64,000 bases of DNA, taken from positions 2,047,027-2,111,026 of the forward strand of contig ML682014.1 of assembly GCA_007922195.1 (NCBI GenBank). The letters are read 5' to 3'. Shown here piece after piece: positions 1-11,049 of the stretch. The notes below the pieces were generated by a model. That model ran no database searches and was not told where the DNA came from. It saw only the letters and a list, made by a program, of their open reading frames with translations. Numbering within the stretch: position 1 is the first letter of the stretch; the number at the start of each line of letters is the position of its first letter. The stretch comes from Podocnemis expansa. Taxonomy: Eukaryota > Chordata > Testudines > Podocnemididae. A program made the position numbers and the translations under genes.

Positions 1-1506
1 AAAGCAAAGACCTTTGTTATTCACACTGGTACCTGAGCCTTCACTCTCCTGAGAGATAAGTAAGGGCGGCACAGCTGCAAACACACTCAGGTGTAGCTTA
101 TACAGGAAGTTTTGAACACTAAATCTCTAAATAGTAATTATCCCCAGGATCTGTTACTCTGACCAGAACAGAAATGGCATATAAATGAATTATCATAAAG
201 ATACTTGTGGGGCCAGTAAGACCAAAATTAATAAATAAGAACATACAAGACAATCAAGTGATGACAATAAAGACCATCAGACTGATGTTTAAAAAAATAG
301 AAAGAGGTGAGGGAGCAAAAGCCTGTGGTGGTTGCTTTCACATCTTGGAGGAACATTTAGCTGTTGGAGATTAAAAATAGAAATGACATAGCTACTGATA
401 AACACACAATGATAAATCTAGACCTACATACATTAATTCATCATATCTGTGCTAAGCAGAACAGAAAAGAGATTGAATTATCCTAAAGAAAGTAACCTTA
501 TGGAGGAGGAAGACATCAATTTCTGCATTTCATGGCTCACATTCCAGAGACTGAGTTTCAAATCATGTTTGCCTTCCCATTTTGAAAATCAGTCCACAGT
601 AATGATAAAAATATTACATAGCTGGTCTCAGGTGTAATTTTCATCTGCTGATAAAAAAATCCATTTAACAAAATAAACAATGTATAAAGAAGTGGGCATC
701 TATGAAATCATGTTTTTGAAACACAGTTTCAAAAGGCTGAAGGGCACATTGTCAACTTGCACTTTTGAAATGGCCCAATTTAAAAAAATGTTTTCTGCCA
801 CAACACTCTGTAAGCAGTATGTTCTGACTTTTATTAATATGAAAGGAAAAGCTGTAAAAATGCTAGAAAGGTTTTTGTCTGCTCCCCTGCTCATGTCTGG
901 AAGGGTCTTTTGGACAACCTGAGTGTAACAACAGAAAAGATGCTCAGGCCCACCCCATTGCCCCTCCACTCCTCTTTCTCTCTGTGCAGACACTTGCACA
1001 CTGCTTGCAGATGGTTCAGTTTTGGTTAAATACTGCTGTTTCTGCTGGTAAATACCCTCTCATGCAGCCAGGGAGAGGTGTGCACCTGGAGATTATATAT
1101 TACAGGTTCCCCTCTCTGCCCGATTCATGGAGGATACGAGTCTGTTAGTGTCACAGATAAAAGTCTTAGTTCAAGGCAGAGGCTTATACTTTTAATTTTG
1201 AAGGCCCTAGTTCTATCCCCAGTATGTCAGGTAGGATGGCAGCATCACACACTCACAAGGGAATAGTAGATGTGACTATACAAAAAAAAAAAAGCTATCA
1301 AATGCAAAAAATAAGCTGGGGAAAAGAAGAGGAAAACAAAGTTTGTTGGACTCAATCTTGTAATTCTTCAATGTGACTGGTGCTAATGGTATCAAAGTCT
1401 GCAAGAGCAAGTCCTTGATGCGTTCTCAGAGCACCAAAAGTTTAGCACATTGTAGGCTAGCAGGCAATAAGAATCAACATTACATGGAAATAACTGACAG
1501 ACTTAC
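1..1506. other. Intron downstream of window exon 17, no gene seen
   Basis: AT-rich single-copy-looking sequence. I looked on the minus strand for the next SLC44 exons (TM8 end, the conserved LNYYWVP-type block) and did not find them, so they should lie outside the window. The short open frames here show no family similarity I recognise. There is an A-run near 1281-1292. Confidence 0.6.
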
Positions 1507-1577
1507 CTACACTACCAGCAACGAGTATTTTCCCAAGGAATAACAAGAAGTCTGTAACTTTGTCCAGCACCGCAACT
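1507..1577 (-). CDS. SLC44A5: SLC44A5-like window exon 17 (start of TM8)
   Basis: 71 bases. The acceptor is TTGAACAG and the donor GGTAAGT. It reads VAVLDKVTDFLLFLGK, then ILVAGSV. VLDKVTDFLLFLGK is conserved in SLC44 proteins. It ends one base into a Gly codon. The last membrane helices and the C-terminus must be in exons before position 1. Confidence 0.92.
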
Positions 1578-1930
1578 CTGTTCAACGGAGAACAAATGGT
1601 ATTTGAGCAAAACAGAACCTCTTTGAATTTTTACTTGAAATCCATAGAAGGTTGATGAAACTGGGTCAGAAAGGTTTTTTTCCCATTCCCTTCTCTCCCT
1701 CCTGCTCCTCACTGTCCATATCTTCTTTTCCAGCCTCCCCATCCTTTCGTAAATAACGTAAACTATCTAACCTCTGTAAATGTGCCGCTGGCTAGTAATC
1801 AGGCCACCTCCTATTGCTCCAACATGGCTTGCTCCTTAGGGCCTGTTCTAATCCATACTCTGCTCACATTCTTTGTGATCTACCTGTTTTATCTGTAGGC
1901 AGAGCTGGGAGCTCTGAAGAGGAGTGCCGA

Positions 1931-2134
1931 TTTTAGAACAGGGGTCTCAAACTCAAATCGCCACGAGGGCCGCATGAGGACTAGTATGTTAGCCCAAGGG
2001 CAACATCACTGAAACCTTTCCATACAGCACTATTGCAAATATTTGTAACAATAGTGTCATTGTGGGCCGCAGGAAATAGCTTTAGGGGCCACATGCAGCC
2101 CACAGACCGTGTGTTTGAGACCCCTGTTTTAGAA
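1931..2134. mobile_element. Nonautonomous hAT element with exact 8-bp target duplication
   Basis: The element is 1939-2126 (188 bp). It starts CAGGGGTCTCAAAC and ends GTTTGAGACCCCTG, perfect 14-base inverted ends. The 8 bases TTTTAGAA flank it on both sides (1931-1938 and 2127-2134). CAGGGG termini with an 8-bp duplication are hallmarks of the hAT superfamily. It has no coding capacity. A diverged relative lies at 52847-53057. Confidence 0.92.
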
Positions 2135-2212
2135 CAAGGACTACAGCAGCAGACTTAGCAAAGACACAAGTACGTGAGGGGGGGAATGTGGTTCAGCACC
2201 AGGAGATGTCTA

Positions 2213-2603
2213 TTAGGCTGTGTTCACACACAGGCATTATTTCGACACAAGTTGTGTCGAAACAACTTGTATCGAAATAATGCCTTATTTCGAAATAACT
2301 TAATTCGAATTAACAGTTTGTTAATTCGAATTAAGAAAAAAAGCTCAAAGCGAAATAGCAGTTTCAGGCAACAGTTATTTCAAAACAAGTCGCTGCTGTT
2401 TCGAAACAACATGTTCGGACGGCATTGTTTCGAAACAAGTGTTTCAAAACAACATTGTTTCGTCCCCACATGGGGTTTAAGTTGTTTCGAAACAACGGGT
2501 GCCGTTGTTTTGAAACAACCATGCGTCGTGTGAACAGGGTATTTCTTATTTCGAAACAACTTCTGTTGTTTCGAAATAAGAGTGCTGTGTGAACACAGCC
2601 TTA
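2213..2603. mobile_element. Palindrome-rich MITE with TTA target duplication (PIF/Harbinger-like)
   Basis: The element is 2216-2600 (385 bp). Its inverted ends are GGCTGTGTTCACACA and TGTGTGAACACAGCC, and the trinucleotide TTA is present on both sides. A TWA duplication is typical of PIF/Harbinger. The interior is packed with short palindromes of the type TTATTTCGAAATAA and TTAATTCGAATTAA. It has no transposase. Relatives are at 11050-11412, 25954-26381 and 61663-62080. Confidence 0.8.
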
Positions 2604-2917
2604 AAGACATTGGTTTAAAAGCATAACACTCCATCCCTCCTTGTCATTTTCCCAGCCCTCCCTCCAAGTTTCCTTCCAGGGATTTTGAGTCTTAGGCTGT
2701 TCCTCTGATTAGAAAATGTGAACAGGACCAGCTTTTAGCCTTGCAAACTGCAGCCAGATACCACAGTGATGGGCGCCCTTGCCCAATAATGTGTGTTACA
2801 AATCAACAAATTTTCTCAATTGGCCCCACTGCCTTCTAGGCAGCCCTGTTACTGCTACCAGGGACACCTAGCCATCTACAATGTCACCCAATTGACCCAC
2901 AGTCTGTCAGGTTAGAT

Positions 2918-3025
2918 TTAAAAAAAGAGGAGGCTGGTGGGACTTTTAAAAACTAACAAATTCATCTATAATATGAGATTCTGTGGTAGAAAATCCCACT
3001 TCATCAGACACTAGAAGAAAATCAT
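2918..3025 (-). repeat. Penelope-like 3' tail, single reversed copy
   Basis: Reversed and diverged version of the tail that ends both PLE copies (19080-20036, 57836-58795). The recognisable blocks, read on the minus strand, are CTGATGAAGTGGGATTTTC, then AATTTGTTAG and AAAAGTCCCAC. It lies 170 bases downstream of the donor of window exon 16. Confidence 0.65.
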
Positions 3026-3195
3026 CCTAGCTCAGGCTACTGAATATCTAGTTCTATGGCTTCTCAGATGCATGATGAACTGCTAAAAGAGAGAGCAACG
3101 TGTAAAAGTGGGATCAGTAACAATAAATTTTCTAGGGGAAAAAGTGAGTTTCTGGCCTGGTGTCATTCCCAGCCCCATGAAACATTACACCTTAC

Positions 3196-3269
3196 CTCAC
3201 CACATTTCGCATTAGTAGAAAGAATGCTTCTTTTGCTGAGGTGCAGAAGTTTTTACCATAAATCGCAAT
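3196..3269 (-). CDS. SLC44A5: SLC44A5-like window exon 16
   Basis: 74 bases. The acceptor is TTTTTCAG and the donor AGGTAAGG. It reads [17 protein letters not shown], then LLMRNVVR, continuing directly from NRNAYIM in the previous exon. It ends two bases into an Arg codon. A Penelope-like tail lies about 50 bases upstream of the acceptor and another about 170 bases downstream of the donor. Confidence 0.94.
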
Positions 3270-3307
3270 CTGAAAAACAGTAACAGTTGATTAATTGCTA
3301 ACTATCT

Positions 3308-3422
3308 AGCTAATCAAGTTCCAAAGAGCAGCTGTATTAGTCTAATTCAGCAAAACAAACAAGGAGTCCTGCGGCACTTTTGTTAGTCTTTAAAAGTGCC
3401 ACAGGACTCCTAGCTAATCAAG
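3308..3422. mobile_element. Short fold-back Penelope-like tail with 11-bp target duplication
   Basis: The insert 3319-3411 (93 bp) is flanked by AGCTAATCAAG at 3308-3318 and 3412-3422. The left part is the PLE tail reversed (it reads outward to AGCTG...CTTTGG). The right part is the tail forward (TTAGTCTTTAAAAGTGCCAC). The arms AGGAGTCCTGCGGCACTTTT and AAAAGTGCCACAGGACTCCT pair around a 9-base loop. The single pair of duplications implies one insertion event. Confidence 0.8.
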
Positions 3423-4249
3423 GATAGCCATAAGTTTTCTGGGGCCCTATGCAAAGTAGCACATGGAAGGCCCTACATAGATCTTTCCCACTTGGGACCA
3501 AAGCCACCCACTTCCACATATCTGGAAACCACTGCACAAGTGTCTTTCTGCTTCTTGTTACCACCCCACCCCTCCAGCCCACCCACCTCTCCAGATCAGC
3601 TCTGCAGTCTCTGGTGACCTGCAGGAGGTGGAGAGAGAGACAATATTTAGGTTTCCAAATACAGCAGCTGGAGAGCTCAGTCTCTGCCACAGCTTGCTGG
3701 CACCTGAATCAGATGGGCCTACAGTTGAGGGATTGAGAACGACAAGTCAAGAGGAATATTGGGAGAAGTGGTGTGGCCTAACCACCCACAAAAAAAGTCT
3801 AAAGCAGCCACTGTGATTTGTGCAGGGAATCAGTGCAGTAACTGAACACAAAAAGTTACTTTAAAATAAGATTACAACTACAGATAGGCCTGAAGCAAAA
3901 CCCAGACTCCAAATGCCCTCACCTTTGGGGAAATTCAGTCCAGATCTCAACTCTGCAGCTCAAGTCTTTTGCTAGTGGATGTGCAATTAACAAAATTAAT
4001 TTAATGCTGTGCCCCCCTACCCCCTTGATGCTGCTGTTCTTATTACACAGATCAGCTACTCTGGACATGATTCAGATCTCATACCAACATAGACCAGGAG
4101 CAACTCCACTGAAAACATCAGTATAAGACTGGAACAAGATCAAATCAGGCCCAACTCAGAACTCTGCAAAACTGCAGCATTATCACTGAGCAGGTCCTGC
4201 TCTCTGCTACTTCTTGTTGGCTGCAGTTGAGTTATCCTGGATTTATGTT

Positions 4250-4345
4250 AAAACACAGGAGTTCTGCAGCACTTTTAAAGACTAACACATTTATTTTTTG
4301 CATGAGCTTTATAAGTAGGTATAGTTCCCCTCCATCAGACTATGC
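4250..4345 (-). repeat. Penelope-like 3' tail, reversed
   Basis: On the plus strand it reads CAGGAGTTCTGCAGCACTTT, then AAAGACTAACACATTTAT and GCATGAGCTTTATAAG. This is the reverse complement of the tail block AGTCTTTAAAAGTGCCACAG found at the ends of both PLE copies. Confidence 0.7.
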
Positions 4346-4506
4346 ACTGGATTTACTTTGGTGTGCATGAAAGCATATTGTGCCTATACAGAAGGGCATC
4401 ATCCTTAACAGGGGCATGCCTTGCTTTTCTTGGACAACCTCAGTTTTATTTTAATGTTAGGTTGTTTAGTGTTCTTTTCTTTTTAAACACAAAACAAGCC
4501 AAGACC

Positions 4507-4760
4507 CTGTCTACACTGGAAAATTGATTGGCATACCTATTGCAGAATAAGCTATTCTGTAGTAGCTGTTGTAAAATAGCTGCCTGTGTGGAAACTCTAT
4601 TCTTGAATAAAAGTGACTTTATTCCAGAGTAATTTTCCTGCTCATAAAGTGTAATACATTCTATTTAATTTCATAACAGAGTGTCCATGTGGAGGAGATA
4701 GTCTAGAATAGTTAAATTATAGCAGAATAGTTCTGCTGGTGAATTTTCCCCATGCAGCTG
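4507..4760. mobile_element. Probable MITE, degenerate
   Basis: Opens with CCCTGTCTACACTGGAAAAT and closes with AATTTTCCCCATGCAG, similar in position and style to the GTCTACACT ends of the other MITEs here. Internally it repeats pairs such as AATAAGCTATTCT and AGAATAGTT. I see no target duplication. Confidence 0.4.
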
Positions 4761-5405
4761 AGGTGTTAGAAGAAAATATTCCTTCCCTGAAGATTGCCTT
4801 AATTCTGAGATCCCTTTGGAGTGAATGACGTTCTAATAAGCCATTACAGTTACTTCCTCTGAGATAACAGCTCTGAGATTGCAAACCACCTCACTGAAAT
4901 TGTTTCAGGTCAACAAAAGACAATGTGAGTGAATTCTGCTCTTGTTTCCAAAGGGGGAACATCTGTAATCTCTTCCCTGAAGCCAGTGCAGCGCCTCTGA
5001 AATTACACCGCTGGAACTGAGAGCAGAATTTGGCTCTGTGATTTTACAGGCAAATACAAGTGCTGAGTGTTCTTCTATAGCTTCCTTGTTAACTGCAGTA
5101 CCTTTAACAAAAACATCACATCGCCCTGTAATATGCAGTGTTCACAGGATGTGGTGACTTTCCTGTTGAAGTCAATGTCTGAAGCAGGTGGCGGGGAGTT
5201 ACCCAGCCCTGCTGTATCCCCGCATCTATGGATACTGGCTAGGGGAGAGGAAGGATACTCCCATTTTAGTGTGTAGGGGCGTATGAATTTCCTTGAAATC
5301 ACTAAAATCAATTTCTTTGCCTTTTAGAGCAAAATAGTGACAGACTGTATCCAGACTTTAGCCTGGTGCAGCTACAGAATGAAATATTAAAGTTTTGGTG
5401 ACCAA

Positions 5406-5752
5406 GGGTGCATCTCTACTGCACACACCTTCTTGTTGCTTGTAGAGTAAAGATTCTGCACACCCTCCTAGCACAGGTACAAATAGCACGTAGCTGGCGA
5501 GGCATAGCTTAGATTAGTAGTATAAAGACATTCCACAGTCTGAGGGTACACATCTCACGCAGCTGTCTACACAAGTGCCTGCCATCCCTCCCCTGCTCTT
5601 TTAAAGCAGCGTAGTCCTGCTGCCTCCCTGTCATTGAAGCCTTTCCATATTGCAGTGAAAGGCTCTGGCAACAGAGAAACGCTCTGGCAGCTCTTCCCTG
5701 CCAGAACCTTTCACTGCTTCACTTAGTTATAAATCACAGTGTAGACACAGCC
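5406..5752. mobile_element. Probable MITE, degenerate
   Basis: The left end GGGTGCATCTCTACTGCACA and the right end AGTGTAGACACAGCC resemble the GGCTATGTCTACACT inverted ends of the other elements. The interior is nonpalindromic and noncoding. Confidence 0.45.
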
Positions 5753-5886
5753 TGTTTGTTATTACAGCATATAGGTACAAGCACCTCCATGGCCCTGCCA
5801 TGGAGTACCTTGAGGCTTTTATACAAGATACTGTTGGTTGTGCCCCAGGCATGATGCTAGAATGTGCTGAGAGAGAAAATACGCAC

Positions 5887-5990
5887 CATGATGTAGGCAT
5901 TTCTGTTTATGAACTTTATGAATTTTTCCAAACACCAAAAACAGCATTTGAGGCAGCAGAGTAGAAATCTTGTAAAAGAGTTCTGGGTAC
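5887..5990 (-). CDS. SLC44A5: SLC44A5-like window exon 15 (Cys-rich cytoplasmic segment)
   Basis: 104 bases. The acceptor is TCTGCAG and the donor ATGGTGCGT. It reads [16 protein letters not shown], then [19 protein letters not shown]. The [12 protein letters not shown] and NRNAYIM blocks are conserved. It ends on a codon boundary. Confidence 0.95.
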
Positions 5991-6420
5991 CTGCAGAAAA
6001 GAAGGGAGAACAGAACATACAAACACAGGACAAGTTAGTCTTTAGACCATGACAGACTGGCCACAATGAATGGGTCTCCTGAGATTGGTCATTAATTGAA
6101 GCACTGCTCGCTTTCCCTCAAAGTAAATCCTATTCTATGACTGGAGCAAGGAACTGCAAGTTTCTCCTCCCTTCCAGAGTGCAGCTATCCCACTAACCTG
6201 CATTATATCATGTTCACATTATATCCCACATGAATTCTTACGTTAAACTTTCAAGAACAAACACTCAATTGGGGTAAATCAGCATAGATCCATTGACTTC
6301 AGGTGGGCACTACCAGCCCAGGATTTGCCTATTAAACATTTAGAGCTGCAGAACCATCTTGGAAGAGGCAGGAAAACAAGATGAATCCTTAACATTCTAC
6401 TGCAAGTTCATAAATCTCAC
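5991..6420. other. Intron 14-15, short
   Basis: 430 bases. It includes, around 6270-6325, a half copy of the dispersed palindromic motif (GGTAAATCAGCATAGATCCA). Nothing else is recognised. Confidence 0.5.
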
Positions 6421-6515
6421 CTTTCAGTTTGTGATCAAGGTACTCCAAGATTACTCTGATCATCTGCACTACTGCAAGAATTAAAGATCCAAATGCCAGT
6501 GAACCTGTGTGGTAT
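6421..6515 (-). CDS. SLC44A5: SLC44A5-like window exon 14 (TM7)
   Basis: 95 bases. The acceptor is GTATTAG and the donor GGTGAGA. It reads [18 protein letters not shown], then [26 protein letters not shown] and EYLDHKLK are diagnostic of the family. It ends one base into a Gly codon. Confidence 0.95.
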
Positions 6516-7960
6516 CTAATACAAAAGAAAGAGGTGTTACAGGAGACAACAGCACTAAGTAACTGAGTGGATCCTGGCAAATATCACAATAAAATACCAT
6601 ATAAACTGTGAAATCTATGAACAGTCTTTTGAAAAAGATTAATGACAATGCAAAATTTTCCTAGAACTTAATGCTTATGAAAGATTTTGAAATGTTTTCT
6701 CCGCTAAATTCTTCTGTGTAGTCCTGCGCAGACACAAATATCTGGATCCACATCTGTGATAATTAACTTGTATCCAATCCATGATCCACACTACACCTTT
6801 TGCATGTGTATCCATCCACATCCACACTCAGATTAGCACCCTGTCCCACTGTTAGAGCCCTGCACAGATATAAACATTTGGATCAGCATCCAATCTGCGA
6901 TTCACAAAGATGATAAACAATACAACTGGATGCAGATATCTGTGGATATAAAGTGGATAGCTGCAGATTTGCAAGTCTCTATAAATAATCCTAGTATTAG
7001 CTAAACAATCTGGCCTGCTAGATAGGATATAACTAAAAGGTCTGACAAATTGTATGGCCTGCAAGAGGTATAAACTACAGCCTGAATTAGCACAGCTCAT
7101 CAGTGCTATCCAATCACTCTGTGCTGCTAATTCAATCACTCTCTTCAGTTCTGGAAGCAAAGTAATCAGTTGGAAATAATGTCACTTTTATTCTGAAATC
7201 AAGAGTCCACACAGGACAATTAGTTATGATAAACAATTAGTCCAATACAGCTATACTGGTTAATCTCCGCTTTTAGACTTCCCCTTAGTATAAGCTAGTT
7301 CCCTTACACCTGCTAAGGAAAACATGTATCACATGATTACTCTAAGTACAAGAGAACTACAACAGTGTTGTGGTAAAAACGTTTACCCCTAATGTGTTTT
7401 CTTTTGTTAATTTTACCTAAAGATTATGAATGTATAGCTGAATGCTGATATAATGTAAATGTACAAATTTAAATATTGGGTTTAAGTTCAAACTACACAG
7501 TGCTTTTAGTAATTACACAAAAGGTCAATATGATCCTGATTTTCCAATAAAGCAAAAAGCCCAGACCCATGCACAAAAATGTGTACCTCCACATATCACT
7601 ATTGTGTTTGCAGTAAAATCATTTTTTTCCCTTATGTGCCCAACTGGCCATTAGTGGGTTGGAGTAACAGATTTGTATTTAAAGGGGCAGTAACTGCTCG
7701 TGTAAGTCAGGTACGCCATTTCTCAAAGCTTCTGTGCTTTTGAAATTTAGGCACTTCATGAATTTGGATCTGATTTTTACATCACTGAAGTCAATAGCAA
7801 AATTCAGGTCTATAATGATTAGGAAGATCGAGCCTTTAATGACTAATCTTTTCTACATAACTGTTTTCCTTTGATATGCTAAGTGTGTACTGAAATCATT
7901 CCAAGTTAGGAGCAGTTCTAGAAAACATGAAGAGATTACACTCCGGATTCTTATCCTTAC
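6516..7960. other. Intron 13-14
   Basis: Mostly plain AT-rich sequence. Around 6715-6985 there are repeated words of the type GATCCACATCTGTGAT and GATATCTGTGGATAT, part of a probable DNA-element remnant listed separately. Confidence 0.5.
6852..6985. mobile_element. Possible DNA-transposon remnant with inverted ends
   Basis: The left part reads TTAGAGCCCTGCACAGATAT. The right part, reverse-complemented, reads TAGAGACTTGCAAATCTGCA. The ends are imperfectly inverted. A related segment, CCTGCGCAGACACAAATATC, precedes it at 6723. I see no target duplication, so this is tentative. Confidence 0.35.
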
Positions 7961-8223
7961 CGTATTGCTCGTGCAAATGAGGAAAAGAGTGGGCAAAGTG
8001 GAATATCAGCAGGTTTTCTAAAGGCCCAGTAGTAAGAGGCAAAGGCACCAGCAAGCGTACACTGGCCCAGTGCAATTGCAAAGTTTACCAGCCAGAGAAA
8101 GACAAAAGCATTGGCAAGTTGAAAGATGAAGATGTATTTGTGAAACATGCTTTCTCCTCCATAGAAAGCAAATGTACACTGAGCACCTGGACATAATTTG
8201 GTCACATTGGTTGTGTTAAAAGT
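7961..8223 (-). CDS. SLC44A5: SLC44A5-like window exon 13 (TM6 and conserved core)
   Basis: 263 bases, the longest exon found. The acceptor is TTTTTCAG and the donor CGGTAAGG. It reads [31 protein letters not shown], the TM6 helix [18 protein letters not shown], then [17 protein letters not shown] and [33 protein letters not shown] is the most conserved stretch of SLC44 proteins. It ends two bases into an Arg codon. Confidence 0.96.
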
Positions 8224-9953
8224 CTGAAAAACAAACAAAAATTATCATAAGTAATAAACAGGGCAGGATGTGTCATGACAATTTTTGAAATTAAATGGCT
8301 TTGCATGAAATCTCATATACTGTATTCTGCTAGGTGTTTCATTGACTCATTCAACCCTGACCTCCAAGTGGAAGTCTAACTACAATGTAAATGTTTTAAA
8401 TTCATTTAAATAATTAAAAACTAAGGACTTGTTTAATTTGCAATACTTTGGAAATTACATATCCCACAATATTAGGCTTCCATCACAATTTTGTCAGCCA
8501 CGCATTAAGGACTGTAATATAATTGCAGTAAAAGTCTGGTTATCAAAAAAATTAGCAGTCATAACATAACAGTTGAATACTTGTATTGTTCCAGCAAATT
8601 TTTCTTAAACAAATGAGTCTTCTCTGGTTTTTCCAAATTACTGAAATTAATGAAGGTCTGTTATTACTTTTCCACATCTTGTCTGCAACTTAGCTGCAAT
8701 TATTTGACAATTATCCTGCAAGGCAAGTATAGCCTTATTAAAAATCCAGTAATAAAAAAGACTCAGAACTTGTCCTTTACTTAATGCTCTGTGATTAGTC
8801 CACGGCTGCTCACCATCCACAAATGTAAGTACTGTACATACACAAGTCTTTGCACAACTGAGGCCTACAGATTCAAGATCTGAATTACACACATCCCCTC
8901 TTCTGATACACAAACTTGTTCAGTTTCTTTACAGAGCTGCTGGCTAGGTTAAAGTCGTACTTATTTAAAACTCGTGGCCAATCCTCAGTTTGTGTAAACA
9001 CATAGCTCAACTAAAGTCAATAGAGCTACAATTTTTAATGCAACTGAAGATCCAGTCACAGAATTTCTTATCCATCTGCCCTTAGATTATTATAACAAAA
9101 ATTTTAGAACTGAATTTACTTTTCTCTATTTGTGCTGTTTCCTCTGTCCACTTGCCCAGCTTGGACAATGAAAACCTAATGGTCAGACTAGAATCTCTCA
9201 ACTCCTCTGTCACAGACATCAGCAGAGTGCATAGTGTTTGGGATAAGGGCATCACAGGGCACTGCTATTACTTAAAACAAGCTGTTTGCATTGACACATA
9301 AAACATCTGGAAACACTTCTGAGGATGTTAAGTTTCATAAACATTCTTTTGTGTCTGAAGTTAGAATCCAGTGTGACTTAACTGCTCCCAAAAAATGCCA
9401 AAAGCTTTGAGAAGCATTTTGTAAATGTTTTAAACTTCTCATTGCAATAACAGGCAGTGTTGTCTAACAGTAATCAAACTGCAAACAGATTTGGTACCTA
9501 GTTGGGTTTCTGCCATTAACTTGCTCTTCAGCCTTGCCCTTAGACAAATCTCTAAGGCTTACATTTTCCAAACTGGCACTGATTTTAGAATCTCTCAAAC
9601 TGAGCATCCAAACATTGAAGCACCAAAAAGAATGAGTGGACACTTCTGAAAATGTAAGCCTTTACACCTTTGTGTCTCAGTTTTCCCATCTGTAGAACAG
9701 GGCTATTAAAATGAATCTCCTTCATAGGGGTGGTGTGAGGATTAACTACCTGGTACTTGTAAAGTGCTTTGAACATGCACAGCACTACCAAAGCGTGAAG
9801 TATCATGCGATCTAATACAAAGAATGAGCAGGATACAAATATGCATGGTCTTTAAATGAGCACTGCACATGCACCCAATGTCAACAAATTAATATAATTA
9901 GCATGTCCTTTCCCCACTCTTTCCCCCCACAGGCAGGCATTCGTTATGCTCAC
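8224..9953. other. Intron 12-13
   Basis: No gene. A MIR/L2-like fragment is at about 9490-9812. The rest of the intron, 8224-9490, is AT-rich and unassigned. Confidence 0.5.
9490..9812 (+). repeat. MIR/L2-like ancient repeat fragment
   Basis: Contains the vertebrate-wide blocks CTCAGTTTTCCCATCTGTAG, then GTGGTGTGAGGATTAACTA and GTAAAGTGCTTTGAACATGC in the usual order. These match what I know of MIR/L2 core and 3' sequence. The exact subfamily is not resolved. Confidence 0.7.
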
Positions 9954-10041
9954 CTCTGGGTCGCAGGTCAGGTTTGCGTATTTGCACTGTGTTTGATTAG
10001 CCATTACTTTATACACGGATTCCCCTGACGTAGACAGAAAA
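9954..10041 (-). CDS. SLC44A5: SLC44A5-like window exon 12 (extracellular loop after TM5)
   Basis: 88 bases. The acceptor is TTACTCAG without a polypyrimidine tract, and the donor is GAGGTGAGC. It reads FLSTSGESVYKVMANQTQ, then CKYANLTCDPE. It has two sequons (NQT, NLT) and two cysteines. It ends on a codon boundary. Confidence 0.92.
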
Positions 10042-10980
10042 CTGAGTAACCGTATTAAGGCAGAACACAGAAATCACCAGGCTTAAGTTCCCTCATACAG
10101 AAAACAGTATAAGAGTGGAGCACTAACCCTGAAACCTGTCTGGGTTGAAGAAAGATTCTGCTGCAGAGAGCACCTTTTCCTATGCATGAGGCCAACATAT
10201 AAGCAGAAGGCCTAACATGTACCACCTAAATTTGCTGTACAGGTGCTAGAGAATGCTACAGAGCTCTGTCTGCCTGTCTGAACTCTGCAGAGCCCCCACC
10301 AGACTCAGGAAAGGAGTTACCTCCACATTCCTTTTAATGCCCTCTGCACACATAGCTATGGTAGCATGGCCTACTCGGTGACCATGCTGCCAGCGGTTCT
10401 TGGCCAGCTCCCACACTCAGTGACTGCTGCGGTGGAGGGACAGAAAGGATGAGTTAATTCAGCTTGGAATAGAGATAACAGACTGATTGTCACCAGATGA
10501 CATGCATTTAAGGCCACAGAGCTTCCCCTGACAAGCTGCCAGGCTTCCTGACTCCTCCCTCTGCTGTTTGGCAAATTTCTGTGTAGCAGACAGTTTTCAC
10601 AGAGAGGCAGGCACTGGTAGTGGTTGTGCAGTCTGGGGAGCACCATACAACTGCCAGTGAAAAATGTGACAGAGTGCAAGGGAGCAAACTGAGCCCCCAC
10701 ATTATACTAAAAACAACGAATGCAAGGTTAAGGAATATGAAGTCTTACACAGGCCAGACTTTGTATGGGTGAATAAACATTGTACAGCAAGCTCTCACAA
10801 AGCCGTATGTATCCTTAGAGCCATATTAAGGATTTAAGGCAGGCTTGTGTGGGTCCTCTGGGGTGATTTCCTCCATGAGGTGTTCCCTCCCCCCCAAAAA
10901 ATACACAATTTCCTGTCTTGGTGGGGAGATGGCCTAGGTGACTTAACAGCTCACTCCAACGTCTATGATTTTGTGGTTTG

Positions 10981-11032
10981 CAGGCACCGGCAGGGAGCAG
11001 CGCGGGGCAGCGCTGAAGCCAGCCGGTGCCTG
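10981..11032. repeat. GC-rich inverted repeat (hairpin)
   Basis: The arms CAGGCACCGGC (10981-10991) and GCCGGTGCCTG (11022-11032) are exact inverted repeats around a GC-rich 30-base loop. It lies immediately before the MITE-like block and may be the left part of a composite element. Confidence 0.6.
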
Positions 11033-11049
11033 CAGCCCCCTGCAGAAGC

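Larger units (their letters stand above)
1578..3195. other. Intron 16-17
   Basis: Holds a hAT copy (1939-2126), a palindromic MITE (2216-2600) and a reversed Penelope-like tail (about 2918-3025). The remaining sequence shows nothing I can name. Confidence 0.6.
3270..5886. other. Intron 15-16
   Basis: Holds a fold-back Penelope-like tail (3319-3411), a second reversed tail (4250-4345) and two MITE-like segments (4507-4760, 5406-5752). The stretch 3423-4249 shows no feature I can support. Confidence 0.6.

Noticed and set aside
1..1506. Missing 3' exons of the SLC44 gene
   Set aside because: No minus-strand segment matched the conserved C-terminal blocks with splice sites.
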